The notes: generated by a model from the sequence alone, not told the origin. A DNA stretch of 64,000 bases from Duganella sp. BJB480 (GCA_003416985.1 QVIN01000003.1:558001-622000), one strand, 5' to 3'; positions 18,796 to 27,963 are shown, counted from the first letter of the stretch. Made by a program: numbers and translations.

Positions 18796-19164
18796 GACTA
18801 TAACAACGACATTCTGTAAAACGTGTGTCTCCTCGATCTTTCGCCGGTATTCAGTACCGTTTCTCTACACACTCCCCACCTACAATTCTGGGCTCTTGCT
18901 ACCGGGTCGCATATCGATATGCAGTTATCCCTGAGAGCGACGCAATCATATCGTATCTATTTGGCTTTTTCTCCTTTTTTTTCGGTCCCGCGCCCCCCTT
19001 GCTTTAAACGTGAAACAAATTTGACGCACATCAGGAAAGTTGTGGTATTAGGCATGGCTCTTGGCAAAAAACCTAGTAGTACCCCTCATTGCTCCGTGCG
19101 CGACAAAAATATAATTTAAGCGAAAATGCCGGATTTCCTGGCATCAATAAAACTAGAGACAATC
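18731..19164. other. non-coding region before the TRAP genes
   Basis: About 430 bases without a credible gene. It holds the candidate small RNA, a short hairpin GGTATTCAGTACC at 18846-18858, a TTGACG box at 19021, and a perfect TATAAT at 19110-19115 with a weak CATTGC 17 bases before it. The latter may drive the TRAP permease genes. Short open frames here have poor composition and no ribosome sites. Confidence 0.6.
19087..19115 (+). promoter_or_regulatory. candidate promoter of the TRAP permease genes
   Basis: A perfect -10 TATAAT (19110-19115) with a poor -35 CATTGC, spacing 17, lies 49 bases before the DctQ start. The weak -35 would fit an activator-dependent promoter, for example one using the DctR-like regulator encoded nearby. 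Confidence 0.35.
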
Positions 19165-19818
19165 ATGTTCACAAAACTACTGGATCATCTGGAGGAGTGG
19201 ATCATCACCTTCCTGATGGCGGGGGCCACCCTGATCATCTTCCTGTCCGTGGTGCACCGTTACGGCACCGGCCTGCCCATTCCCGGCGTCCAGGACTACC
19301 TGCTGTCGCTGCACTTCGAGTGGGCGCAGGAGCTGGCCATCATCATGTTCGTGTGGATGGCCAAGTTCGGCGCCGCGTACGGCGTGCGCATGGGCGTGCA
19401 CGTGGGCGTCGACGTGCTGGTCAGCCGCCTGCCGGATGCCTGGCGCCGCCGCGCCACCTACGTCGCGCTGGCCTGCGGCATGCTGTTTACCGGCATCATC
19501 GGCACCTTGGGCCTGACCTTCGTGTGGGAGAACGGCATGCACTACGCGCTGTTCAACAAGCTGGGCATGGACGTCAGCGCGCTGACCGAGGGGCCGACCA
19601 CGCCCGACCTCGAATGGCCGACCTGGTTCATCTACTCGGTGGTGCCGATGGGCTCCTACCTGATGTGCTTCCGCTTCATCCAGGTGTCACTGATCTACTG
19701 GCGCACCGGCGAGATGCCGCACCACGACGAATCGCACGTCGAGGGCCTGGACGATGACGAAGACGACGACATGTTCGCCGTCGCCCACCCTGCCCCGGCC
19801 CACGGAGGTGCGAAATGA
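19165..19818 (+). CDS. dctQ: TRAP transporter small permease DctQ
   Basis: This 217-residue inner-membrane protein has the four-helix DctQ fold (TFLMAGATLIIFLSV; WAQELAIIMFVWMAKFGAAYG). It ends in an acidic cytoplasmic tail (EGLDDDEDDD). It pairs with DctM and the periplasmic DctP for sodium-driven uptake, most likely of C4-dicarboxylates. The start at 19165 follows AGAGA and fits the family N-terminus; a frame start at 19126 is rejected. The stop overlaps the dctM start by four bases (ATGA). Confidence 0.92.
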   Translation: MFTKLLDHLEEWIITFLMAGATLIIFLSVVHRYGTGLPIPGVQDYLLSLHFEWAQELAIIMFVWMAKFGAAYGVRMGVHVGVDVLVSRLPDAWRRRATYVALACGMLFTGIIGTLGLTFVWENGMHYALFNKLGMDVSALTEGPTTPDLEWPTWFIYSVVPMGSYLMCFRFIQVSLIYWRTGEMPHHDESHVEGLDDDEDDDMFAVAHPAPAHGGAK

Positions 19819-21206
19819 GCGGCGCGACGGCACTCGATTCGGTCAAGGTCATGTCCAAGAAGCGCGCCGCGGCGTGGCTGATCGGCATCGCCGCCATTTT
19901 GCTGTCGGTGTGCGTCATCGGCGGCAAGGTCGGCATCGTGTTCGCGCTGCTGCTGGCGCTGATGTTGACCGGCATCCCGGTCTCGATCGCGCTCGGCCTG
20001 ACGGTGCTGATGTTCATGTACCTGCTGACCCACGTGCCGGTCGAGGCGGTGGCGCTCAAGCTGTTCAGCGGCATCGAGAAGTTCGAGATCATGGCCATCC
20101 CGCTGTTCATCCTGGCCGGTAACTTCCTCACCCACGGCGGCGTGGCCAAGCGCATGATCAAGTTCGCCACCAGCCTGATCGGCCACTGGCACGGCGGCCT
20201 GGCGCTGGCCGGCATCATCGCCTGCGCCATGTTCGCGCTGGTGTGCGGCTCGTCGGTGGCGACCGTCGTGGCGATCGGCTCCATCATCCTGCCGGCCATG
20301 GTCAAGCAGGGTTATCCGAAGCGCTTCGGCGCCGGCGTCATCATCACCGCCGGCTCGCTGGGCATTTTGATGCTGCCGTCGATCCCGAAAGTGATCTACG
20401 CGATCTCCACCAACACCTCGATCGGCGCGCTGTTCCTGGCCGGCCTGTTCCCCGGCATCCTGCTGACCGTGATGCTGTGCACCACCACCTGGGTGCTGGC
20501 CAAGAAGAACGGCTATCCGCGCATGCGCAAGGCCACCTGGGGCGAGCGCGCCAAGGCCTTCAAGGACAGCGTGTGGGGTCTGATGCTGGTGGTGATCATC
20601 ATCGGCGGCATCACCAAGGGCATCTTCACGCCGACCGAGGCGGCCGCGATGAGCGCGGTGTATGCGTTCATCATCTCGGTGTTCGTCTACAAGGACATGC
20701 CGCTGAAGAAGACGCCGGAAGTGCTGAAGAAGTCGGCCAGCCTGAGCGCGATGCTGCTGTACATCATCACCAACGCCGTGCTGTTCTCCTTCCTGATGGC
20801 GCACGAGAACATCCCGCAGGCGATGGCGGACTGGATACTGGCCAAGGACCTGGGCCAGGCCGGCTTCCTGTTCTTCACCAACATCCTGCTGCTGTTGGCC
20901 GGTAACGTGATGGAACCGTCGTCGATCATCCTGGTGATGGCGCCTATCCTGCACCCCGCCGCGATCCGCCTGGGCATCGACGCCGTCCACTTCGGCATCA
21001 TGATCGACGCGAACATGGAAGTGGGCCTGTGCCATCCGCCGGTTGGCCTGAACCTGTACGTGGCCAGCGGCATTTCGAAGATGAGCATCTCCGAGCTGAC
21101 CGTGGCCGTGATGCCGTGGCTGCTGACGATGCTGGTGTTCCTGGTGATCGTGACCTACTGGCCGGGGCTGTCCTTGTGGCTGCCGAAGGCGATGGGGTTG
21201 ATGTAA
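19815..21206 (+). CDS. dctM: TRAP transporter large permease DctM
   Basis: This 463-residue DctM-type permease has about 12 membrane helices. Family features include LMLTGIPVSIALGLTV, AIPLFILAGNFLTHGG, CGSSVATVVAIGSIILPAM, TPTEAAAMSAVYA and the C-terminal NMEVGLCHPPVGLNLYVASG. It forms the transport channel with DctQ. A shared hairpin follows at 21214-21232. Confidence 0.95.
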   Translation: MSGATALDSVKVMSKKRAAAWLIGIAAILLSVCVIGGKVGIVFALLLALMLTGIPVSIALGLTVLMFMYLLTHVPVEAVALKLFSGIEKFEIMAIPLFILAGNFLTHGGVAKRMIKFATSLIGHWHGGLALAGIIACAMFALVCGSSVATVVAIGSIILPAMVKQGYPKRFGAGVIITAGSLGILMLPSIPKVIYAISTNTSIGALFLAGLFPGILLTVMLCTTTWVLAKKNGYPRMRKATWGERAKAFKDSVWGLMLVVIIIGGITKGIFTPTEAAAMSAVYAFIISVFVYKDMPLKKTPEVLKKSASLSAMLLYIITNAVLFSFLMAHENIPQAMADWILAKDLGQAGFLFFTNILLLLAGNVMEPSSIILVMAPILHPAAIRLGIDAVHFGIMIDANMEVGLCHPPVGLNLYVASGISKMSISELTVAVMPWLLTMLVFLVIVTYWPGLSLWLPKAMGLM

Positions 21207-21213
21207 TAAAAAA

Positions 21214-21232
21214 GGGAGGCCGCTGGCCTCCC
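21214..21232. terminator. bidirectional terminator between dctM and dctP
   Basis: The stem GGGAGGCC / GGCCTCCC with loop GCT has six A upstream and T-rich sequence downstream. It lies between convergent genes 7 bases after dctM and 22 bases after dctP. The minus-strand reading, with six T, is the stronger terminator. Confidence 0.85.
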
Positions 21233-21254
21233 TTATCGTTTAAAACCAGCTAAA

Positions 21255-22241
21255 TTATTTAGCCGCTTCCTTGTTGATCGCCGAGATCAGGTCCTTGCCG
21301 ATACGGCCTTCCATATCCTTCTGCACCGGCAGCAGCGCCTTGCGCCAGTCCGCCTGCTCCTTCACGCTCAGCGTATAAATGGTGGTCTTGCCAGCCTTCT
21401 TGATCGCTTCCAGCGCCATGTCGTTGTCGCGCTGTGCGATGGCCTTCTCGAACGTGGTGGCTTCCTTCATCGCCTTATCCAGCGCGGTGCGGATGTCCGC
21501 AGGCAGGCCGTCCCAGAACTTCTTGTTGACGATGACCGCATAACCCAGGTAGCCGTGGTTGGACACGGTCACATACTTCTGCACCTCGTGCATCTTCTGC
21601 GTGTACATGTTCGACGGCGGATTCTCGGTGCCATCGACCACGCCGGTCTGCAGCGCCTGATACACCTCGGAGAACGCCAGTACCTGCGGGTTCGCGCCCA
21701 ATGCGCGCATCTGCGCGTCCAGCACCTTGGACGACTGGATACGCATCTTCAGGCCCTTGAAATCCGCCGGAGTATGCAGCGGTTTATTGGCCGACATGAC
21801 CTTGAAGCCATTGTCCCAGAACGCCAGGCCGGTGATGCCCTTCGGTTCCAGCTTCTTCATCAGGCCCTTGCCGATTTCGCCTTCGGTGACGTTATAAAGC
21901 GCGGTCTTGGACGGGAAGATGTACGGCAGGTCGAACGCCTCGAACTCCTTCACGCCCAGCGGGCCGAATTTTGCCAGCGACGGCGCCAGCATCTGCACGG
22001 CGCCCAGCTGCAGCGCTTCCAGTTCCTCTTTGTCTTTATACAGCTGGCTGTTTGGATAGACCTCGACCTTGACGCGGCCATTGGTGGCCTTCTCGGCCAG
22101 CTGCTTGAAGCGCTCCGCGGCCTGGCCCTTCGGCGTGTCGGTCGCCACCACGTGGCTGAATTTGATAACGATCGGCGCCTGGGCGTAAGCATTGAAGCTG
22201 AGCGCCACGCTCATAGCCAGTAAAACGGATTTCAGTTTCAT
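21255..22241 (-). CDS. dctP: TRAP transporter solute-binding protein DctP
   Basis: This 328-residue periplasmic binding protein has a cleavable signal peptide (cut after NAYA, about residue 20). The DctP fold shows IKFSHVVATDTPKGQAAERF, KGLKMRIQSSKVLDAQMRALGANP and GVVDGTENPPSNMYTQKMHEVQKY, where the conserved Arg binds the substrate carboxylate. It resembles C4-dicarboxylate binders. It is transcribed on its own, convergent to dctQM and divergent from the sensor kinase gene. Confidence 0.94.
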   Translation of the reverse strand: MKLKSVLLAMSVALSFNAYAQAPIVIKFSHVVATDTPKGQAAERFKQLAEKATNGRVKVEVYPNSQLYKDKEELEALQLGAVQMLAPSLAKFGPLGVKEFEAFDLPYIFPSKTALYNVTEGEIGKGLMKKLEPKGITGLAFWDNGFKVMSANKPLHTPADFKGLKMRIQSSKVLDAQMRALGANPQVLAFSEVYQALQTGVVDGTENPPSNMYTQKMHEVQKYVTVSNHGYLGYAVIVNKKFWDGLPADIRTALDKAMKEATTFEKAIAQRDNDMALEAIKKAGKTTIYTLSVKEQADWRKALLPVQKDMEGRIGKDLISAINKEAAK

Positions 22242-22318
22242 GAAGTCTCCAGAGGGATTTAAAATGCAGTATTGTTCTAGTTTGACTGATTCTTACTAAT
22301 CGTGGCAAGGGTGGCTAC

Positions 22319-22332
22319 TGTGGAAAACCACA
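22319..22332. promoter_or_regulatory. small palindrome between dctP and the sensor kinase gene
   Basis: TGTGG-AAAA-CCACA is a perfect dyad in the 128-base divergent gap, 38 bases before the kinase start. It could bind the DctR-like regulator; only symmetry and position support this. Confidence 0.3.
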
Positions 22333-22369
22333 ATACCGCCGCCTTCCCAAGGCTTTACCCTGATTGTCC

Positions 22370-24394
22370 ATGACCAGCACACCCGCTCCAGCCCTGCCGC
22401 GCCGCGCACATTACAGCTCCTCGCTGCGCTGGCTGCTGCCCATCATGCTGGTGCTGTTCTTTTTGGCGATCCTGATCTGGCTACCGTGGCAAGCGCGCCA
22501 AATGGAGAGCAACGAGCGCCAGGAGCAATTGATCGCCGACACACTGTGGGTCGAACAAACCATCCGCTTCCAGCTGGGGCGCGACGAGGAAAGCCTGCGC
22601 GGGCTGGGCGCCGAGATCAGCGCCGGCAAGCTGCCGCCAGCGCAGCTGCACGAACGGCTGGCGCGCCTGCTGAAGAACGGCCACGAACTGCTGCGCGTGA
22701 TCTGGCTGCGGCCGGACGGCAAACTGGCCGCCAGCAGCGATCCGCAGGCCACGCCGGTGGAGCTGTCGGCCGCCTCGCTGGCGACCATGGAGTTATCGCG
22801 CCAAACCCGCCACGCGATGTACACCCAACCGGAAGCGCAGACGCCCAACCTGTCGGCCGCCCCCGCCGCCGTGCTGATGGACTATCACGTGCCGCTGTAC
22901 CACGGCGACGAATACCTGGGCGACCTGGTGGCCACCTACCAAACCAGCGCGCTGCTCGACGAGATGGTGCCGTGGTGGTTCGCGCAGGACAACCAGGTCT
23001 CGCTGATCGACCGCGACGACAAGGTGCTGGCGCGCCGCGCCGCCGCCGGACCGGGGCACGGCGTCTACACGCACAAGCGCCCGCTCGACCTGCCCGGCGC
23101 CACCATCACGCTGGTGACGGACAGCGTCAAGAGCGAACCGCAGCTGCTGCCCAATTTGCTGGTCGGCTCGGTGATCGTGCTGTCGCTGGGATTGTTATGG
23201 AGCCTGCTGGCGTTGTGGGGCCACATCTCGCGGCGGCTGGAGGCCGAAGGCGCGCTGCGCCAGCAGATGTCGTTCCGCACCGCGATGGAGAACTCGCTGG
23301 TGACCGGCCTGCGCGCGCGCGACCTCGAAGGCCGCATCACCTACGTCAATCCAGCGTTCTGCCAGATCGTCGGCCATCCGGCCGAGGAGCTGGTCGGCAT
23401 GCTGCCGCCCATGCCCTACTGGGCGCCGGAGGCGATGACCGAATACCAGACCCGCTTCGCCTCCGTTTTGGCGGGCAACGTCACGCCGCAGTTCGAGACC
23501 TTCTTCCTGCGGCCCGACGGCGAGCGCGTGCCGGTGCTGATCTTCGAAGCGCCGCTGGTCGACAAGGACGGCAAGCAGACCGGCTGGATGGGCTCCATCC
23601 TCGACATCTCGGACCGCAAGCGCATCGAGGAGCTGAACCGCCAGCAGCACGAAAAGCTGCAGGCCAGCGCGCGCCTGGCGACGATGGGCGAGATCTCGTC
23701 GATGCTGGCGCATGAGCTGAACCAGCCGCTGGCCGCCATCTCCAGCTACACCACCGGCGCGCTCAACGTGCTGGCGCGCGCCGCCGACAGCGGCACGGCG
23801 GTCGACTGCAACGTCCTCAAGCCGGCGCTGGAACAGGCCAGCGCGCAGGCGCAGCGGGCCGGCCAGATCATCCGCAGCGTGCACGAATTCGTCAAGAAGA
23901 GCGAACCGCAGCGGCAGGAGGTGGCCATCGCCTCGCTGCTGGAAGGGATCCGCGCGCTGATCGAGCTGCAGGCGCGCCAGGCCTACGTCTCCTTCAACGC
24001 CAGCATCCCGGCCGACCTGCCGCCGGTGCGCGCCGACCGCGTGATGATCGAACAGGTGCTGCTCAACCTGACCCGCAACGCCATCGAAGCAATGGCCCAC
24101 ATCCCGCCGCAGCGGCGCATGCTCAACGTGGTGGCGGCGTATGATGCGGCCAGCGCGCAGGTCAGCGTGGCGGTGATCGACCAGGGGCACGGCATACCGG
24201 AGGACGTGGCGCAGCGCTTGTTCTCGCCGTTCTTCTCGACCAAGGCGGAAGGCATGGGCATGGGGCTCAACATCTGCCGCACCGCGATAGAATTCCACGG
24301 CGGCGCGCTGACCTACAGCGCCAATCCGCAAGGTGGCACCATATTTACCTTCGTGCTGCCGGCGATGCTGGCGGCCGCGGAACAGGAGACTTGA
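22370..24394 (+). CDS. membrane sensor histidine kinase, DctS-like
   Basis: This 674-residue kinase has one membrane helix near residues 22-42, a periplasmic sensor of about 225 residues, and a second helix near 265-285. A PAS domain (about 300-420, ending MGSILDISDRKRIEEL), HisKA with the phospho-His in MLAHELNQPLAAISSY, and a HATPase domain (GHGIPEDVAQRLFSPFFSTKAEGMGMGLNI) follow. This layout matches kinases that sense C4-dicarboxylates for TRAP or Dct uptake. The start is ATG 22370; a TTG two codons upstream lacks support. The response regulator gene follows three bases after its stop. Confidence 0.92.
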   Translation: MTSTPAPALPRRAHYSSSLRWLLPIMLVLFFLAILIWLPWQARQMESNERQEQLIADTLWVEQTIRFQLGRDEESLRGLGAEISAGKLPPAQLHERLARLLKNGHELLRVIWLRPDGKLAASSDPQATPVELSAASLATMELSRQTRHAMYTQPEAQTPNLSAAPAAVLMDYHVPLYHGDEYLGDLVATYQTSALLDEMVPWWFAQDNQVSLIDRDDKVLARRAAAGPGHGVYTHKRPLDLPGATITLVTDSVKSEPQLLPNLLVGSVIVLSLGLLWSLLALWGHISRRLEAEGALRQQMSFRTAMENSLVTGLRARDLEGRITYVNPAFCQIVGHPAEELVGMLPPMPYWAPEAMTEYQTRFASVLAGNVTPQFETFFLRPDGERVPVLIFEAPLVDKDGKQTGWMGSILDISDRKRIEELNRQQHEKLQASARLATMGEISSMLAHELNQPLAAISSYTTGALNVLARAADSGTAVDCNVLKPALEQASAQAQRAGQIIRSVHEFVKKSEPQRQEVAIASLLEGIRALIELQARQAYVSFNASIPADLPPVRADRVMIEQVLLNLTRNAIEAMAHIPPQRRMLNVVAAYDAASAQVSVAVIDQGHGIPEDVAQRLFSPFFSTKAEGMGMGLNICRTAIEFHGGALTYSANPQGGTIFTFVLPAMLAAAEQET

Positions 24395-24397
24395 AGC

Positions 24398-24985
24398 ATG
24401 CTGCATATCGTTGATGATGAAGCGGTCGTACGCGACTCCCTGACCTGGCTGGCCACGTCGCGCGGCATCCCCTCGCGCGCGTACGACAGCGCGGCGCAAT
24501 TCCTGGCCCACACCGAGGCCGGGCAGTTCGACGCCGAAGGCGACTGCGTTCTGCTCGACGTACGCATGCCGGACATGAACGGCGTGGCCGTGTTCGACCA
24601 TCTGTCCGCGCGCGGGCTGACGCAGCGCATGCCGGTGATCTTCCTGACCGGGCACGGCGACGTGCCTATGGCGGTGGACACGCTCAAGCGCGGCGCCTTC
24701 GACTTCTGCGAAAAGCCCTTCAACGACAACCAGCTGATGGACCGTGTGCAGGAAGCGCTGGCCAACTCGCGCCAGGCCGGCGCGATGGCGGCGGTGCACG
24801 CGCGCCTGGCCACGCTGTCGGCGCGCGAGCGCGAGGTGCTGGACCTGATCCTGGCCGGCAAGATGAACAAGGTAGTGGCCGACCAGCTGGGCATCAGCAT
24901 GCGCACGGTGGAAGTCCACCGCGCCCACATCTTCGACAAGATGCAAGTCAAAACCGCAGTCGAGCTCGCCGGCCTGCTCAAATAA
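24398..24985 (+). CDS. FixJ/NarL-type response regulator, DctR-like
   Basis: This 195-residue regulator has a receiver domain with phospho-acceptor Asp54 (LLDVRMPDMNG), conserved Thr and Lys (FLTGHGD, EKPFND), and a C-terminal LuxR-type helix-turn-helix (TLSAREREVLDLILAGKMNKVVADQLGISMRTVEVHRAHI in parts). It is paired with the preceding kinase, and by known examples of DctS/DctR in Rhodobacter it probably activates the TRAP genes. The ribosome site is AGGAGA. Confidence 0.93.
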   Translation: MLHIVDDEAVVRDSLTWLATSRGIPSRAYDSAAQFLAHTEAGQFDAEGDCVLLDVRMPDMNGVAVFDHLSARGLTQRMPVIFLTGHGDVPMAVDTLKRGAFDFCEKPFNDNQLMDRVQEALANSRQAGAMAAVHARLATLSAREREVLDLILAGKMNKVVADQLGISMRTVEVHRAHIFDKMQVKTAVELAGLLK

Positions 24986-24988
24986 AAT

Positions 24989-25075
24989 TGGGGTCAAGTC
25001 TGACATTCGGACACGAGCTCTGCTGTATAGGCGCGCTACAGCAGAGCTCCTGTCCGAATGTCAGACTTGACCCCA
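24989..25075. repeat. 39-bp inverted repeat (large hairpin)
   Basis: Two 39-base arms (24989-25027 and 25037-25075) pair with one mismatch around a 9-base spacer. The outer part begins TGGGGTCAAGTCTGACATTC and the inner part is GAGCTCTGCTGTA. It fills the gap between the convergent response-regulator and DUF885 genes. The GGGGTCAAGTCTGAC motif resembles dispersed palindromic repeats of Oxalobacteraceae, by recollection. It could act as a terminator or be a REP/MITE-like mobile remnant. Confidence 0.85.
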
Positions 25076-25080
25076 TTGTT

Positions 25081-26832
25081 TTATTGCGCGGCGATCCACT
25101 CGTCGACGACTTGCTCCAGCACCGGCAGCGGGACGTTGCCGGTTTCTAGCACAACGTTGTGGAAGGCTTTGATCGAGAACTTGTCGCCCAGCGCTTTCTG
25201 CGCCTTGGCGCGCAGGTCCAGGATGCGTATCATGCCGATCTTGTAGGCGCACGCCTGACCAGGCATCGCGACGTAGCGCTCCACTTCCGCCGCAGGGATG
25301 CCGTAGTCGATGCCCTGCTGGCGCGTCCACTTCATCGCGTGCAGGCCCGTGTCCACCACCAGCCGCCGTGCGCGGAACAGCTCCGCGTCCAGCTGCCCCA
25401 GATGGCCCACCACATCGCCCTCGTACCAGTTATTCTCCGCCGCCAGCTGCTCCGCGTACAGCGCCCAGCCCTCGCCATACGCCGAGCCGACCGCGAACAC
25501 GCGGTCGCGCCGGTAGCGCGGCAGCTTGTCGTTCTCCTGCTGCAGCGCGACCTGGAAGTGGTGCCCCGGCACGCCTTCGTGATACACCAGCGTACGCATG
25601 CCGACGATGCGGAACTCCGGCCCAGGCATCGGCGCCCAGAAGATGCCCGGCCGCGTACCATCCTTCGCCGGCCCGGTGTAATGCGCCGCAGCCGTCTTCT
25701 CGGTGAACGGCGGCTCGCGCCTGACCACCACCGGCGCTTTCGGCGTGACATCGAACAGATCCTTCGCGCGCGCCTCGGCGTCGCGCAGCACGCTGTCGTA
25801 GCGGGCCAGCAGCGCCGGACGCGGATCGGCTTCCTTCGGCTGCGAGTCCTTCTCCAGCTGCGCCATGCGCTGCTTGATGCTGCCGTCGGTGTAGCCCAAC
25901 GACGCCAGCAAGCCATCCATCTCCTTCTCGATGCGCGCCACTTCGCGCAGGCCGATGTTGTGGATCTGCTCCGGCGTGTAATCGCTGGAGGTCATCTGCT
26001 TGAGCAGCAGCGCATAGGCCTTGCCGCCATTGGGCAGGCGCCACAGGCCGGCATCGTCGGTGGTGCGCGGCAGCTGCTCCTGCAGCATCGCGCGGGCGCG
26101 CTGGAACACGGGAATGACCGAGCGCTTGACGATGTCCTCGGCCGCCGCCGCGAACCTGGCCTGCTGTTCCGGCGTCACATCCTTCAAGCCGCCCATGCGC
26201 TGCTTCAGCGTGGCGACGAACACATTGTTCTCCGGCCCACCGTCGAGGAAGCGGTCCAGTTGCCCGATCGAGGACTGCGTCAGGAAGGTCGGCATCAGGA
26301 TGCCACGCGCGCCCAGGCCGCGCGCCTGCAGGATGCCGGTGTCCATCTTGCCGGCCACCGCCTTCAAGCGCACCAGATAGTTCTCCACGTCGCGCTGGTT
26401 GCGGATCGGGTGCGCCTGCGTCAGGAAGTTCACCAGCTGCACATGCAGTCCGCCGAACTGGTTGAACACGAAGTTATAGTCCGCATACGGCCACGCATCC
26501 ACCGCGCCCTGCAGATTCCAGGCGATGCTGGCGGCGCTGGCGCGCTGCTGCGGCGTGAGCGCCTGCTTGTCGATCCTGGCCAGCTGCGCCAGCGCGGTCT
26601 TGGCGGCGGCCACCTCGCCGGCGCGGTAGACGATGGTGTTGGGCGTCAGCTTGCGGTCCAGCCGGTCCTGCTCCTTGCCGCTGAAGTACTGCTTCAGCGT
26701 GGCCTGTTCGGGATCGTTGCGTACCTTGGCGTTGGCCACCTTGTCGGCCCAGTCGTCGAAGCTCGCGCCATGCGCGGCCAGCGTGAAGGATGCGCCGGCA
26801 AGCAGCGAGATGAATCTGGTTGAAGTAAGCAT
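25081..26832 (-). CDS. secreted DUF885 family protein (peptidase-like)
   Basis: This 583-residue protein has a signal peptide (MLTSTRFISLLAGASFTLAAHG) and a full DUF885 domain. The hallmark is YHEGVPGHHFQ near residue 425, a zinc-site-like HExxxGH, followed by YGEGWALYAEQL with a downstream Glu. Related proteins resemble M32/M3-type metallopeptidases, and activity on dipeptides or peptidoglycan peptides has been suggested for the family. There is no strong ribosome site at ATG 26832. It stands alone between the inverted repeat and queG. Confidence 0.9.
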   Translation of the reverse strand: MLTSTRFISLLAGASFTLAAHGASFDDWADKVANAKVRNDPEQATLKQYFSGKEQDRLDRKLTPNTIVYRAGEVAAAKTALAQLARIDKQALTPQQRASAASIAWNLQGAVDAWPYADYNFVFNQFGGLHVQLVNFLTQAHPIRNQRDVENYLVRLKAVAGKMDTGILQARGLGARGILMPTFLTQSSIGQLDRFLDGGPENNVFVATLKQRMGGLKDVTPEQQARFAAAAEDIVKRSVIPVFQRARAMLQEQLPRTTDDAGLWRLPNGGKAYALLLKQMTSSDYTPEQIHNIGLREVARIEKEMDGLLASLGYTDGSIKQRMAQLEKDSQPKEADPRPALLARYDSVLRDAEARAKDLFDVTPKAPVVVRREPPFTEKTAAAHYTGPAKDGTRPGIFWAPMPGPEFRIVGMRTLVYHEGVPGHHFQVALQQENDKLPRYRRDRVFAVGSAYGEGWALYAEQLAAENNWYEGDVVGHLGQLDAELFRARRLVVDTGLHAMKWTRQQGIDYGIPAAEVERYVAMPGQACAYKIGMIRILDLRAKAQKALGDKFSIKAFHNVVLETGNVPLPVLEQVVDEWIAAQ

Positions 26833-26874
26833 GGACCCGGGCCTGATAATCGAAACGCCCGAGTGTAGCGCAGT

Positions 26875-27963
26875 TCAGGCGTGGCGGGCGATCGCCCATT
26901 CGACATGCTCGCGCACCAGCGCCGACGGGTGCTCGCGGCGCGCCATCAGCGCGGCCACGATGGCCGCATCGCCCTTGGCGCCGGCCGCCGCCGCGTTGCC
27001 CAGGCCGACCGCGATATTGCGCAGCCAGCGCTCATGGCCGATGCGGCGTATCGGGCTGCCTTCCATCTTGCGGTTGAATTCCTCCTCGGTCCACGCGAAC
27101 AATTCCACCATCGAAGCGCTGCCCAAGCCATGGCGCTCGTCGAAGTCCGGCAGCACCGCGCGCTGCGCGAACTTGTTCCACGGGCAGGCGGTCTGGCAGT
27201 CGTCGCAGCCGTAGACGCGGTTGCCAATCAACGGCCGCATCTCCAGCGGGATCGCGCTTTTCAATTCGATGGTCAGGTAGGATATGCAGCGCCGCGCATC
27301 CAGCTTGCCCGGCCCGAGGATGGCCTGGGTCGGGCAGACGTCGATGCACGCCGAGCACTGGCCGCAATGCCGGCCGGTCGGCTCGTCCACCGGCAGCGGC
27401 AAATCGACCAGGAACTCGCCCATGAAGAACATCGACCCGGCGGTGCGCGACAGCAGCAAGGTGTGCTTGCCGCGCCATCCCAGACCGGCCTTCTCGGCCA
27501 GCGGCAGCTCCATGACCGGCGCCGAGTCGGTGAACACGCGGTAGCCGAATTCCCCGATTTCCGCCTTCACCTTGTCGGCCAGCTGCTGCAGCCGCGCGCG
27601 CAGCACCTTGTGATAGTCCCTGCCGCGCGCATAGACCGAGATCACGGCGGCGCCGGGATCGGCCAGACGGGCCGCCTCCCGCTCGCGCCAATCGTTTTCC
27701 GTGTCCCTCGGCAGATAGTCCATGCGGGCGCTGATCACCCGCACCGTGCCCGGCACCAGCTCGGCCGGACGGGCGCGCATCATGCCGTGGGTGGCCATGT
27801 AGTCCATTTCGCCATGCATGCCTGCGTCCAGCCACGCCTGCAGGCCCGCCTCGGCGTGACTGAGGTCGATGTCGGTGATGCGGATTTCGGCGAAGCCAAG
27901 CTCCACACCCCAGCGCTTGATGCTGAGGGCAAGTTGGGCTAAATTGGTTACTGGCAGGGACAT
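26875..27963 (-). CDS. queG: epoxyqueuosine reductase QueG
   Basis: QueG reduces epoxyqueuosine to queuosine in tRNA using cobalamin and two [4Fe-4S] clusters. The 362-residue protein shows the N-terminal cobalamin-binding domain (GEMDYMATHGMMRARPAELVP), two ferredoxin-type clusters (CGQCSACIDVCPTQAI and CDDCQTACPWNKF), and a C-terminal HEAT-like part. The start at 27963 fits the family; the longer open frame is a shadow of tsaE. It is divergent from tsaE with 57 bases between. Confidence 0.95.
   Translation of the reverse strand: MSLPVTNLAQLALSIKRWGVELGFAEIRITDIDLSHAEAGLQAWLDAGMHGEMDYMATHGMMRARPAELVPGTVRVISARMDYLPRDTENDWREREAARLADPGAAVISVYARGRDYHKVLRARLQQLADKVKAEIGEFGYRVFTDSAPVMELPLAEKAGLGWRGKHTLLLSRTAGSMFFMGEFLVDLPLPVDEPTGRHCGQCSACIDVCPTQAILGPGKLDARRCISYLTIELKSAIPLEMRPLIGNRVYGCDDCQTACPWNKFAQRAVLPDFDERHGLGSASMVELFAWTEEEFNRKMEGSPIRRIGHERWLRNIAVGLGNAAAAGAKGDAAIVAALMARREHPSALVREHVEWAIARHA

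Noticed and set aside
19050..19070. Possible sigma-54 promoter before dctQ (GG-rich AGGCATGGCTCTTGG)
   Set aside because: The GG-N10-GC spacing is not met, so a sigma-54 promoter is not supported.
18825..19119. Short plus-strand frames in the region before the TRAP genes
   Set aside because: They have no ribosome sites, odd composition and no recognisable features; the region looks regulatory.
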